Part shown: in pieces, positions 1 to 7,371 of the stretch
How positions within the stretch are numbered: the stretch's first letter is position 1
How the letters are laid out: every line of letters begins with the position of its first letter
Source of the DNA: UBA6078 sp964468685
Lineage (GTDB): Bacteria; Desulfobacterota; Syntrophia; Syntrophales; UBA2210
DNA length: 29,127 nucleotides
Direction of reading: 5' to 3'
NCBI GenBank assembly: GCA_964468685.1
Contig: CAYXUH010000010.1
Span: forward strand, 1-29,127
Translations under genes and position numbers: made by a program
Notes under the pieces: model-generated
Databases searched by the model: none
What the model was told of the DNA's origin: nothing
Seen by the model: the letters and a program-made list of their open reading frames with translations, nothing else

Positions 1-390
1 TTTGACTCCGATCCGGAGCGGCGTTTTGCCGTGATCCTCGAGAACGACGAGGATGTGCTCAAGTGGTTCAAACCCGCCAAGGGCGATTTTCAGATTCATT
101 ACAGCCACGATGAATCATATGAACCGGATTTTGTCGTCGAGACTGCAACGGGGAAGTTTCTCTGCGAGCCCAAGCGCGCCTCCGAAATTTCAGATGACGT
201 TGTCCAGTCAAAGGCGGATGCGGCATTGGTGTGGTGTGAACATGCAACCGTTCACGCGAAGGCTTATGGCGGCAAACCCTGGACCTATCTATTAATTCCT
301 CATAATCAGGTATCCGAACAAATGAGTTTGGCCGGTCTGGCGGCCGGGTGCACCTACGTATCGCAGGCACCGGGACCCGGTGGGCATTGA
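1..390 (+). CDS. Type III restriction enzyme, C-terminal end (5' truncated)
   Basis: The reading frame is open from the first base and ends at TGA 388-390, giving the last 129 residues of a longer protein. The stretch YEPDFVVET followed by GKFLCEPKR fits the PD...ExK nuclease core (Asp of PDF, Glu and Lys of CEPK) found at the C-terminus of type III restriction (Res/R) subunits and related DEAD-box plus nuclease proteins. The segment after it (KADAALVWCEHA, GGKPWTYLLIPH) also matches that family's tail, where the strands after the catalytic Lys are followed by a 'WxYLLIPH'-like strand. The helicase part lies outside the window, so whether a Mod partner exists cannot be seen. It could instead be another SF2-helicase/nuclease defence protein. 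The family call is from motif memory, with no alignment. Confidence 0.6.
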   Translation, partial: FDSDPERRFAVILENDEDVLKWFKPAKGDFQIHYSHDESYEPDFVVETATGKFLCEPKRASEISDDVVQSKADAALVWCEHATVHAKAYGGKPWTYLLIPHNQVSEQMSLAGLAAGCTYVSQAPGPGGH

Positions 391-475
391 AAGGTATGAA
401 CAGGAGAGACACTTTGCCCATACCGGACACCGGCGCTGGACGCCAAACACTTTACAAAAAAGGATTATTACATCA

Positions 476-541
476 ATGCCGAAAAAGAAGACACTCCTGG
501 ATCAATTTTGCGATCTGACCTGGGACGATATCGAGGAATGA
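476..541 (+). pseudogene. 21-codon N-terminal remnant in frame with the next gene
   Basis: ATG 476 opens a 21-residue frame, MPKKKTLLDQFCDLTWDDIEE, that ends at TGA 539-541. The LTWDDIEE end resembles the start of SWIM zinc-finger family proteins as I remember them, where the next residue is Trp (LTWDD-EEW); TGA is one base from TGG. The frame after the TGA stays open and runs straight into the 584-1807 gene. I infer a decayed or internally deleted gene start. The 42 bases after the stop show no GGT-loop hairpin, so this is not a selenocysteine candidate. No good ribosome binding site precedes ATG 476. Confidence 0.35.
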
Positions 542-583
542 CCTGGACCAAAAACCAAGAGCGAAAGAGAGGCGCTGACAGAG

Positions 584-1807
584 ATGCCTTCCGACACAAA
601 ACATATATGGACCTTTCGCGCCCGTTTCAGGCGGCATGCCTTTGGGTGGAGAAGCCAAACGGCGATCAAGCGTATCAAGGAGGCCGTTTCTGAAATCAAG
701 AAAGTGGCCCGCAAGGATCCTGTTCTGGGTGGCGAAGGGGGGGTGTTGTTTTTCGAAAAGATCTCACCTGCCATTGAGCAGGTGGATAGTTCATCCGGCG
801 CGATAGGCGCGGCGGTCAATGGCGCCATCAATAGACTGGTTCCGATTATCGCCAGGGCCCCGGCTGAGGACAACGTTCGTGATAAATGGCTGGAACGCCT
901 CTGGGAGGCAGTGGAATCTGATGATATTCCTTACATTGAGATGCTCCCCGATTACTGGGGTGATCTGTGTGTCACTCCCGAACGCGCCTCATACTGGGCC
1001 GATGAGTTTGTTGATGCGGTGCGGATGACGTGGGGGGCAGGGCCCGGTATGGGAACCTATTTCAAGGGGACTTCGGCGTGTCTGAGTGCGCTGCTCAAAG
1101 CCGGACGAAATGCCGAAATCATGTCACTGCTCGAACTTACGTCCTATAAGTTTTGGCAAGACCGGGAATGGGGTGTGAAAGCCCTTCTGGCAATGGGCAA
1201 AAAGGCGGAAGCTCTCCGCTTTGCCGAGGATTCCCGCGGACTGAACGAACCGGATTTTATGATCAGCGAGGTCTGTGAAGAAATCTTGCTGACAAGTGGT
1301 ATGGCCGAGGAGGCCTACAGGCGCTATGCGATTGAGTCTAATCAGAAAAACACCTATCTTGGGACCTTTCGCGCCATTATCAAGAAATATCCTGACAAGG
1401 GACCTGAGGATATCTTAGAAGATCTTGTCGCCGATACGCCGGGCCATGAAGGTAAATGGTTTGCTGCGGCCAAGTCGGCTGGTCTGTATGATGAGGCGAT
1501 TGAACTGGCTAATCGCACCCCCTGCGAGCCCACGACTCTTACCCGGGCAGCCAGGGACATGGCTGAAACCAAACCACTATTTGCAGTCGAGGCGGGGGTA
1601 ACCGCGTTGCGGTGGCTTGTGGAGGGCTACGGGTACGATATCACCGGCTTGGATGTCCTGGAGGCCTACGATTATACCATGAAAGCCGCCCAGAATGCGG
1701 GATGTGAATCTGAAACCCTGGGACGTATTCGCCAGTTGGTCGCGGGGGAGAACGATGAAGGAAGGTTTGTCGCTGGAATTTTGAGCGGCGAGCTTGGATT
1801 GAAATAG
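584..1807 (+). CDS. Conserved helical-repeat protein of unknown function
   Basis: 407 residues starting with ATG 584, ending TAG 1805-1807. The start was chosen because the family I recall (uncharacterised proteins of about 400 aa in Proteobacteria) begins just before the basic block FRARFRRHAFGWRSQ. Residues 1-45 are basic; the rest is alpha-helical and rich in Ala, Glu and Leu, with TPR-like helix pairs such as SACLSALLKAGRNAEIMSLL, VKALLAMGKKAEALRFAED and EEILLTSGMAEEAYRRYA. No catalytic motif, signal peptide or membrane segment is visible. The Shine-Dalgarno is weak (AGAG). The same frame is open upstream to a TGA at 539-541, which leaves open that this is the C-terminal part of a once longer protein. 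A scaffold or regulatory role is possible but not shown. Confidence 0.7.
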   Translation: MPSDTKHIWTFRARFRRHAFGWRSQTAIKRIKEAVSEIKKVARKDPVLGGEGGVLFFEKISPAIEQVDSSSGAIGAAVNGAINRLVPIIARAPAEDNVRDKWLERLWEAVESDDIPYIEMLPDYWGDLCVTPERASYWADEFVDAVRMTWGAGPGMGTYFKGTSACLSALLKAGRNAEIMSLLELTSYKFWQDREWGVKALLAMGKKAEALRFAEDSRGLNEPDFMISEVCEEILLTSGMAEEAYRRYAIESNQKNTYLGTFRAIIKKYPDKGPEDILEDLVADTPGHEGKWFAAAKSAGLYDEAIELANRTPCEPTTLTRAARDMAETKPLFAVEAGVTALRWLVEGYGYDITGLDVLEAYDYTMKAAQNAGCESETLGRIRQLVAGENDEGRFVAGILSGELGLK

Positions 1808-1861
1808 GAGCAAGTATTATTGCCGATGTTATTTGCCTTGGCGTAAGACGTAGCCTTAGAA

Positions 1862-1878
1862 AGCGGTTTGAAACCGCT
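1862..1878. repeat. Near-perfect palindrome AGCGGTTT-G-AAACCGCT
   Basis: Eight-base arms (1862-1869 and 1871-1878) separated by one base, lying between the end of the helical-repeat gene and the trxB promoter. GTAGC at 1850-1854 can also pair with GCTAC at 1876-1880. No T-tract follows, so it is not a typical intrinsic terminator. It could be an operator placed just upstream of the -35 box or a dispersed extragenic palindrome. Confidence 0.5.
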
Positions 1879-1892
1879 ACGCTGCTTGGCGC

Positions 1893-1920
1893 TTGACAAA
1901 ACGGGAAAGGTGACTAAACT
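1893..1920 (+). promoter_or_regulatory. Sigma-70-type promoter for trxB
   Basis: A perfect -35 TTGACA (1893-1898), a 16-base spacer and -10 TAAACT (1915-1920, 4 of 6) lie 32 bases before the GTG start. Predicted transcription starts near 1927. It probably drives trxB and may serve the zinc ribbon gene, lgt and the selenoprotein gene, since no terminator with a T-tract is visible between them. Confidence 0.55.
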
Positions 1921-1951
1921 AACCGGCACACTCTAAAGGAAGGGGAACTTC

Positions 1952-2917
1952 GTGGCCGATATACAGATACCGAATGATACCTATGATATTATTATCGTGG
2001 GAGGTGGACCCGGAGGCCTGACCTCGGGCCTCTATGCGGCTCGGGCCGATATGAGAACGCTCCTTGTGGAGGGGAACGCCCAGGCCAGTCAGATCACCAT
2101 GACGGATATGATAGAAAACTATCCCGGTGTTCCCGCGATCGGCGGGTTCGAACTGAATGACAGCTTCAAAAGGCAGGCGGTCTCGTTTGGCCTGGAGGTC
2201 AGACCGGAGCAGGTGAGCCGGATACACCGGGCGCAATCAGGAGATGTTGAAGGGTGGGAGGTCGTCACCGACAACGGTGCCTACCGGGCCCTTTCCGTCA
2301 TTGTTTCCACGGGAGCCGCCTGGAGTCGCCTGGGAGTGCCGCGTGAGGAGGAGATGGTAGGCAGGGGCATATCGTACTGTGCCACCTGCGATGCTCCCTT
2401 TTACCGGAACAGAGAGGTCGTGGTGGTCGGAGGCGGAGATACCGCCATCCAGGAGGCCATCTACCTGACGAAATTCGCCTCGAAGGTTACCCTCATTCAC
2501 CGGAGGGATCGCCTTCGCGCGACAGCCGTCCTGCAGCAGCGGGCTTTTGCCAACGAGAAGATCACCTTCGCCTGGGACTCCACTGTGGAAGAGATCCTGG
2601 GAGAGAATGGCGTAACCGGTGTCAGAATACGAAACGTCAAAGATCCCGGCCTGCAGAAAGAGATCCCTGCCGACGGGGTATTTATCTTTGTCGGTCTTGT
2701 GCCCAATACGGATTTTGTCGAAGGAATTGTCAATCTCGACACGGATGGCTATATTATAGTCGATTGTGATATGAAGACATCGACAGAAGGTGTCTTCGCC
2801 TGCGGGGATTGCATCAGCAAGTCTCTACGGCAGGTGGTAACCGCCTGCGGCGATGGGGCGACGGCCGCGCACAACGCCTCGCTGTATGTTGATGACGTCA
2901 AAGGCCAGGCATATTGA
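1952..2917 (+). CDS. trxB: Thioredoxin reductase (NADPH)
   Basis: 321 residues; start GTG 1952 behind AAAGGAAGGGG, stop TGA 2915-2917. Low-molecular-weight flavoprotein that passes electrons from NADPH through FAD and a Cys pair to thioredoxin. Domains in order: FAD-binding GGGPGG at residues 17-22; redox-active CATCDAP with C143 and C146; NAD(P)-binding GGGDTA at 160-165 followed by the HRRDRLRA loop (the HRRxxxR pattern favours NADPH over NADH); then the C-terminal FAD motif GDC...RQVVTACGDGATAA. Length is normal for the family (310-330). Neighbours downstream are a zinc ribbon gene, lgt and a second, selenocysteine-type disulfide reductase, so the block looks devoted to thiol chemistry and envelope maturation. 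No oddity is seen apart from the GTG start. Confidence 0.95.
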   Translation: MADIQIPNDTYDIIIVGGGPGGLTSGLYAARADMRTLLVEGNAQASQITMTDMIENYPGVPAIGGFELNDSFKRQAVSFGLEVRPEQVSRIHRAQSGDVEGWEVVTDNGAYRALSVIVSTGAAWSRLGVPREEEMVGRGISYCATCDAPFYRNREVVVVGGGDTAIQEAIYLTKFASKVTLIHRRDRLRATAVLQQRAFANEKITFAWDSTVEEILGENGVTGVRIRNVKDPGLQKEIPADGVFIFVGLVPNTDFVEGIVNLDTDGYIIVDCDMKTSTEGVFACGDCISKSLRQVVTACGDGATAAHNASLYVDDVKGQAY

Positions 2918-3000
2918 TACATAGTTTCGATGGTTTCGTGAAGGAGCGGTTTTCTAAAGCAGCTGTTTGTGAAACCGTTATTCATAAGGAGAATACGTAC

Positions 3001-3195
3001 ATGCCAATATATGAATATCGATGTACCCTCTGCGGGGAGGAATTTGAAATGATCCGGTTTTCGCAGGATGATGATAAAGAGATAGCATGCCCTGTATGCG
3101 GGAAGAAAAAGGTTCAAAAAACAATATCTCTCCCCACCGGTTCGCATGGGTCCGGTCAGGCCTGTTCGGGAGGGGGGGCATCTCCTTTTACCTGA
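3001..3195 (+). CDS. FmdB-family zinc ribbon protein
   Basis: 64 residues. ATG 3001 has AAGGAG at 2986-2991 and opens with MPIYEYRC, the usual first residues of the family; the frame also extends back to a TTG at 2914, but that overlaps the trxB stop and has no ribosome site. The zinc knuckles are CTLC (near residue 8) and CPVC (near residue 35), a four-Cys ribbon named after the formamidase regulator FmdB. A Gly/Ser-rich tail with a lone Cys (GSGQACSGGG) follows, also common in the family. Function in most bacteria is unknown; a DNA- or protein-binding role is usual speculation. It sits between trxB and lgt on the same strand. Confidence 0.9.
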   Translation: MPIYEYRCTLCGEEFEMIRFSQDDDKEIACPVCGKKKVQKTISLPTGSHGSGQACSGGGASPFT

Positions 3196-3206
3196 GGCTG
3201 ATCTGT

Positions 3207-3225
3207 GCCCCGACGTGATCGGGGC
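3207..3225 (+). repeat. 7-bp hairpin after the zinc ribbon gene
   Basis: GCCCCGA (3207-3213), loop CGTGA, TCGGGGC (3219-3225). It begins 11 bases after the FmdB-type stop codon. No T-run follows, so it is more likely an mRNA-stabilising or processing stem between the zinc ribbon gene and lgt than a terminator. Confidence 0.5.
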
Positions 3226-3291
3226 TGACATATGGATGGGGGCTCCGGTTGGGATTTCGTGTCGGACCTTCAGAGATGAAAGGTGAATGCG

Positions 3292-4134
3292 ATGTCCCGA
3301 CTGGTTGATTTCTGGCAACATATTCCGGAGCACATCAACCCGGCGTTTCTGGAAATAGGTTCCTTTCAGCTTCGTTACTACGGGCTCATGTATCTCGTTG
3401 CCTTCTCTGTTGTCTATCTCCTCGTTGTCCACAGGATACGGAACGAACAGTTCGAGTACTCGGAGGAGACGATCCAGGACTATTTTGTATGGGCGATAGC
3501 GGCCCTTCTGATAGGGGCACGGCTCGGATATGTCCTCTTCTATAATCTTGAATACTACGCGGTGCACCCCCTTGCCATTGTGTTTCCCTTTGACATTTCA
3601 GACGGGTTCCGATTTGTCGGGATCAGCGGTCTGTCATACCATGGCGGGCTTGTCGGTATTATCCTTGTCTCTATTCCCTTTTTCCGCAGGCATGAGATCA
3701 ATTTCTGGCGGTTTGCGGACCTTTTCTGCCCGGCGATTCCCCTGGGATATACCTTTGGAAGGATCGGGAATTTTCTGAATGGTGAACTGTACGGCCGCGT
3801 GACGGATGTGTGGTGGGGGATGTATTTTCCGCTAGACCCGCTCCATGCCCTCCGTCACCCGTCACAGTTGTATGAGGCCTTTTTTGAGGGGATCTTCCTG
3901 TTCGTGGTTCTGTGGATTATCAGAAAAAAAGAATATCTCAAGGGGATGTTGTTTCCCCTGTACTTTATTGGATATGGGATGGTACGGTTCTGTATTGAAT
4001 TTTTCCGGCAACCCGACACACAAGTCGGGTTTGTCGCAGGGGTGCTCAGCATGGGGCAGGTGCTCTGCCTCGTCATGATTGTCGTTGGTATTGCTGTCAT
4101 GGGTATTAAAAAAAGACAGGGAGGAACTGTATGA
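3292..4134 (+). CDS. lgt: Prolipoprotein diacylglyceryl transferase
   Basis: Inner-membrane enzyme that moves diacylglycerol from phosphatidylglycerol to the lipobox Cys of prelipoproteins, the first step of lipoprotein maturation. ATG 3292 gives 280 residues and has GAAAGG eight bases upstream; an in-frame GTG at 3283 would add three residues but overlaps that site. Seven hydrophobic segments are visible. Diagnostic motifs are the SYHGGLVGI loop with the conserved His near residue 117 and the Lgt signature GRIGNFLNGELYGR near 156-169. The C-terminus ends in a basic tail after the last membrane helix. The stop TGA (4132-4134) overlaps the ATG of the following selenoprotein gene (ATGA), suggesting translational coupling. 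Confidence 0.95.
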   Translation: MSRLVDFWQHIPEHINPAFLEIGSFQLRYYGLMYLVAFSVVYLLVVHRIRNEQFEYSEETIQDYFVWAIAALLIGARLGYVLFYNLEYYAVHPLAIVFPFDISDGFRFVGISGLSYHGGLVGIILVSIPFFRRHEINFWRFADLFCPAIPLGYTFGRIGNFLNGELYGRVTDVWWGMYFPLDPLHALRHPSQLYEAFFEGIFLFVVLWIIRKKEYLKGMLFPLYFIGYGMVRFCIEFFRQPDTQVGFVAGVLSMGQVLCLVMIVVGIAVMGIKKRQGGTV

Positions 4135-5465
4135 ACAGGAGACTGGTAATCGTTGGAGGGGGCGCGGGAGGGCCATCCGCGGCTGCGGAAGCAAAGAGGC
4201 GAGACCCATCATTACAGGTAACGATGGTAGAGGGGGGGGGTTTTGTTTCGTATACCGCCTGACTCGTGCCCTATTACATCGGTGATGTAATCAAGGATTC
4301 AAAAAAGCTTATCGCGAGAACCCCTGAAAAATTCGAAGAAACAGGGATACAGGTACGGCTCAATACCCGGGTTGAAGAGATTGAGGCCGACAAAGGGGCT
4401 GTTCTCCTGGCGGGGGGCGAACGGATACCATACGATCTTCTCGTCGTGGCGACGGGAGCCGAGGCAACCCTCCCCGACATACCGGGTACGAGCCTGGACG
4501 GGGTCTTTGTCCTGAAAAACCTGCGGGATGGTTTGAACATCAAGGAATATATCACGCACAACCGATGCCGCACGGCAACAGTCGTCGGGGCCGGTTTTAT
4601 CGCCATGGAGATGGGAGAGGCCCTGAAGACCCTCGGTCTGGAGACCCGTATCGTGTACCGGGGTGAGCTTCCGGTCAAGAAATGGGACCCGGCCTTCTCC
4701 GCGGTGGTGCTGGAAGAGCTGACGAACAACGGCGTAATCTTTATGGCTCACCAGTCTCCGGTTGCTGTTGAAAAAGGGTCAAAGGCACGACTGTCCCTGG
4801 TAACCGACAAAGAGAAGATAGAGACGGATATCGTCATCTTCGCCCTTGGTGTGAGAGCCGACACAGCCCTGGCGCGCGGGGCGGGTCTTGCCGTAGGGGA
4901 ATCGGGCGCCATCAGTGTGGATTCCTCGCAGCACACCTCACGTGAGGAGATCTTTTCCGCTGGTGATTGCTGTGAATCATATAACCGGGTGAGCAAGAAA
5001 TGGGAGTACATCCCGCTGGGAGATATCGCGAACAAACAGGGGAGGGTGGCAGGACGAAATATCGGTGGATATCCCATGACATTTCCTGGAGTTATAGGTG
5101 CTCAATCCTTTAAGGTGTTTGGCCTGGAGGTTGCCATGACCGGTCTTGATGAAAAGACGGCGGAGCGGAGTGGATACACCCCCGCGAGCGCCATAATCTG
5201 GGGAAGGTCCGTGGCGGCTTCTCTGGGAGGAGGACACCGATTAGGGGTCAAGCTGATTGCGGACAAGACATCGGGAAAACTGCTGGGCGCGCAAACAGTG
5301 GGACAAGATGGGGCGGTAGGCCGCATCAACACCCTGTCGGTATGTCTCTGGTCGGGTATGGGGCTTGACGAGATCGGCTATATGGACCTTGCCTACAGCC
5401 CACCCTTCGGCGGGGCCTGGGATGTGATTCATACGGCGGCCCAGGTATTGAAGAAACAGTTGTAA
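4131..5465 (+). CDS. Predicted selenocysteine-containing CoA-disulfide reductase/NADH oxidase-like flavoprotein
   Basis: 444 residues if TGA 4260-4262 is read as selenocysteine at position 44. ATG 4131 overlaps the lgt stop and follows GGGAGGAACT. Order of features: FAD-binding GGGAGG at 9-14; SYTA-U-LVPYYIGD at 40-52, which aligns without gaps to SYxACGLPYY of CoA-disulfide reductases and Nox-type NADH oxidases, placing the TGA exactly on their single redox-active Cys; ATGA at 107-110; NAD(P)-binding GAGFIAME at 153-160; second FAD motif SAGDCCE near 276-282; and a C-terminal dimerisation domain ending in AYSPPFGGAWDV, as in the family. Length matches the family (about 440-450). A hairpin with a GGT loop follows the TGA. 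Standard gene callers would report a broken gene or a 399-codon frame from GTG 4266. The exact substrate (CoA disulfide, persulfide, polysulfide or O2) cannot be told. Confidence 0.88.
4263..4291 (+). promoter_or_regulatory. Bacterial SECIS element for selenocysteine insertion
   Basis: Directly after the in-frame TGA (4260-4262), ATTACATC (4273-4280) and GATGTAAT (4284-4291) form a perfect 8-bp stem around GGT (4281-4283). If the last pairs open, the loop becomes TCGGTGA. The GG(T/U) apical loop begins 18 bases after the TGA, the same spacing as in E. coli fdhF and inside the range accepted for SelB-binding hairpins. The stem lies in coding sequence (residues 48-54), as bacterial SECIS elements do. 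selB, selA and selC are not in this window. Confidence 0.85.
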
Positions 5466-5772
5466 CCTTTCCCTTCATGTCAAAACCGGTTTGCAGGGTG
5501 CAGCGGAAGGAACTTGAATTCATCGGCGGTCTGTCTTGCCTGATTTGGTATACCTGCCTTCTATTTCTTTCGATGTTCCATATGTTGTTTCTCGCTGTCC
5601 GAGGGGATGGCGATCTCTTTGCCAAGGCCACGGAAATGGATCCTCTATGATAGAGGCACTGTGCGACCGGTCGAAAAACATTGACAATATCCCGCAAATA
5701 TTTTATTTTCTTTGTAGTTGTTTTTTTCAGAAACGGAGGTTTACCAATACACACCTTTAAAAGGAGGGTATT
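5466..5772 (+). other. 307-base intergenic region with promoter and small hairpin
   Basis: No convincing gene lies here; the open frames on both strands lack ribosome sites and family resemblance. From about 5660 the sequence turns AT-rich. A hairpin CCTCTA-TGA-TAGAGG (5642-5656) stands 24 bases before a promoter. No T-tract hairpin ends the upstream selenoprotein transcript, at least none I can see. Confidence 0.6.
5681..5709 (+). promoter_or_regulatory. Promoter of the TAXI-TRAP gene run
   Basis: TTGACA (5681-5686, perfect), 17-base spacer, TATTTT (5704-5709, 4 of 6), inside an AT-rich stretch. Predicted start near 5716 leaves a leader of about 57 bases to the receptor ATG, with a strong AAAAGGAGGG ribosome site at its end. 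The CCTCTA-TGA-TAGAGG palindrome at 5642-5656 lies just upstream and may be a regulator site. Confidence 0.65.
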
Positions 5773-6798
5773 ATGTTCAACAAAAAAAGGTTTTTACCGT
5801 TTGTTGTATTGATTATTGCCTTGTCGATGATCTTTGCTGGCCCGGTATGTGGGGCGCAGAAAAGTTTCTTCGCCATTGCAACGGGTGGTACGGGAGGTAC
5901 GTACTATCCCCTGGGAGGCGTTCTGGCGCAGGCCCTGTCCAACAAAATCCCCAATCTTATTATCACCGCCCAGTCGGGTAACGCATCTGTCGCGAACTGC
6001 AATCTCATAAAAGGCCATCAGATCGAGTCGGGGTTCGTGCAGAACAATGTCGCCTATGCGGCATATAACGGAGTTGCGCAGTTTGAAGGAAAACCCGTTA
6101 AAAATCTGAGGGCGATTGCCTCTCTCTACCCCGAAACGATCCAGATTGTTGCCAGGGAGGGGGCCGGGATAAAGAGCGTGGTCGACCTGAAGGGGAAAAA
6201 ACTGATTCCGGGTGACCGGGGAAGCGGGACCGAGGTGGATTGCAAGTCGGTCTTGTGGGGTGTCGGACTTACCTATGATGATTTTACCAGTGTCGATTGG
6301 CTCAGCTTTGCCGGTGCCGGACAAAGGTTGAAGGACAGGCAGGCCGATGTGGCGTTCATTACAGCAGGGTGGCCGACAGCGGCCATAACAGAGCTTGCCA
6401 CGACATCGGATATTACCCTTGTTCCTCTGGATGACGAAACCATAGCGAAGATCATCAAAAAATATCCCTTCTATGCGAAGGTTGCTATCCCCGCGGGTAC
6501 GTACAAGGGGGTGACTGTCGATACCCCGGCCATTACCACGATGGCTCAGTGGGTGGTTGATGCCGACGTTCCGGAGGAGATCGTGTACAAACTGACCAAG
6601 GCCCTGTGGGATAAGGGAACGTTTGTCCTGCGCAAAAAGGGTGACAAGGCTGCCGAGGCGCCGAGCGGAGCTGAGATTATGGCGAAGGCACATGCCAAGG
6701 GCAAAGATGTTACTCTCAAGACGGCACTCGACGGTGTGGCGATCCCCCTGCATCCGGGCGCGGCGAAGTTCTATAAGGAGAAGGGCATGATTCAGTAG
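5773..6798 (+). CDS. TAXI-family TRAP transporter solute-binding protein
   Basis: 341 residues, ATG 5773 seven bases or less behind AAAAGGAGGG, stop TAG. Periplasmic receptor that delivers its ligand to the TRAP permease encoded downstream. A signal peptide (KKR, hydrophobic residues 8-22, then PVCGA before QKS) is clear; the Cys does not sit in a proper lipobox, so signal peptidase I processing is likely. The mature start FFAIATGGTGGTYYPLGG is the TAXI hallmark, followed by the conserved TAQSGNASVANCNLIK, VGL-AIASLYPE-like and LIPGDRGSGTEV segments. Known TAXI ligands include glutamate in Thermus (from memory); the ligand here is not evident. The neighbouring aminomutase and dehydrogenase genes suggest an amino acid. 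It is followed by a strong hairpin that could keep its mRNA more abundant than the rest. Confidence 0.93.
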   Translation: MFNKKRFLPFVVLIIALSMIFAGPVCGAQKSFFAIATGGTGGTYYPLGGVLAQALSNKIPNLIITAQSGNASVANCNLIKGHQIESGFVQNNVAYAAYNGVAQFEGKPVKNLRAIASLYPETIQIVAREGAGIKSVVDLKGKKLIPGDRGSGTEVDCKSVLWGVGLTYDDFTSVDWLSFAGAGQRLKDRQADVAFITAGWPTAAITELATTSDITLVPLDDETIAKIIKKYPFYAKVAIPAGTYKGVTVDTPAITTMAQWVVDADVPEEIVYKLTKALWDKGTFVLRKKGDKAAEAPSGAEIMAKAHAKGKDVTLKTALDGVAIPLHPGAAKFYKEKGMIQ

Positions 6799-6823
6799 GA
6801 GAAACCCGATAGTGCGAGGAGGT

Positions 6824-6854
6824 ACCCGGGCACCGTTTTTGGTGCCCGGGTTTT
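6824..6854 (+). terminator. Strong hairpin with T-tract between receptor gene and DUF1850 gene
   Basis: Perfect 11-bp stem ACCCGGGCACC (6824-6834) and GGTGCCCGGGT (6841-6851) with loop GTTTTT, then TTTT up to 6854. The ATG of the next gene starts at 6855, so the 3' arm fills the place where its ribosome site should be. Probably a partial terminator that lets receptor mRNA exceed permease mRNA, as in many binding-protein transporters. Confidence 0.7.
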
Positions 6855-7361
6855 ATGAATAAGAAACGAACACTCATTTTTTCTTCTCTTGCCATCCTTT
6901 GTTTCCCCCTTTTCCTTCCCTTTCATGTGTTGCGGATAGAGGCAGTACGGGAAGGGCAGACGGTGTTCGTCCACAGGATCCGGCCGAATGACAGATTTTC
7001 GACCTCCTATATCCATTCGGTTGAGCTGTCACCGGTCCGGGAGTATTTCAGGATCGACAAGGATTTCAGGATCGTGCTATATGAAACGCAATTCTCTTCC
7101 TGTAATACCGGTCTTCCAACCACCCTCTCCGGAGATGAAAAACTCTACATCGATGGAGACCATCTGCGGATCTCCAATATGGACAGGGTCGTGCCGGGAC
7201 TTGATCTCTGGGTCAATGAAAAATACGATAACACCCTGCAACTGGGAGATGGCGCGATTCTGAATCTCCCGTCTCTGGCCGGGGACACCCTCCTGAGGGT
7301 GACCATAGAGGAGCTGACCTTGTTCACGTTTTTATATCTGAAGGCAAACAGATCTCACTGA
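6855..7361 (+). CDS. DUF1850 domain protein of a TAXI-TRAP system
   Basis: 168 residues, ATG 6855, stop TGA just before the permease gene. An N-terminal hydrophobic segment (residues 6-25, IFSSLAILCFPLFLPFHV) looks like a signal anchor or signal peptide; the rest is soluble. The core FSTSYIHSVELSPVREYFRI plus a later ETQFSSCNTGLPTTL is the DUF1850 pattern. Members are found next to TAXI receptor and fused-permease genes, as here; the function is unknown and an accessory role in transport is only association. No Shine-Dalgarno is seen: the bases before the ATG are the 3' arm of a terminator-like hairpin, so translation may depend on hairpin melting. Only ten bases separate it from the permease gene. 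Confidence 0.85.
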   Translation: MNKKRTLIFSSLAILCFPLFLPFHVLRIEAVREGQTVFVHRIRPNDRFSTSYIHSVELSPVREYFRIDKDFRIVLYETQFSSCNTGLPTTLSGDEKLYIDGDHLRISNMDRVVPGLDLWVNEKYDNTLQLGDGAILNLPSLAGDTLLRVTIEELTLFTFLYLKANRSH

Positions 7362-7371
7362 AGGAGTCGTC

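Noticed and set aside
539..584. Selenocysteine at the first TGA (539-541)
   Set aside because: No hairpin with a GGT loop follows, and the residue expected there is Trp rather than Cys.
3207..3225. Terminator after the zinc ribbon gene
   Set aside because: A good stem but no T-tract; lgt follows closely on the same strand.
2749..3567. 272-codon minus-strand frame across trxB, the zinc ribbon gene and lgt
   Set aside because: Opposes three well-identified genes, has no family resemblance and no ribosome site.
4232..4240. Run of nine G suggesting a frameshift just before the TGA
   Set aside because: The residue count between the FAD motif and the SYTA-U motif matches the family without any indel, so the frame is intact.
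4266..5465. A 399-codon reductase starting at GTG 4266
   Set aside because: It would lack the FAD-binding GGGAGG and the redox residue. The frame is continuous with ATG 4131 apart from the selenocysteine-type TGA, so it is part of a full-length gene.
5794..6753. 319-codon minus-strand frame
   Set aside because: Mirror of the TAXI receptor gene; composition is typical of an antisense shadow.
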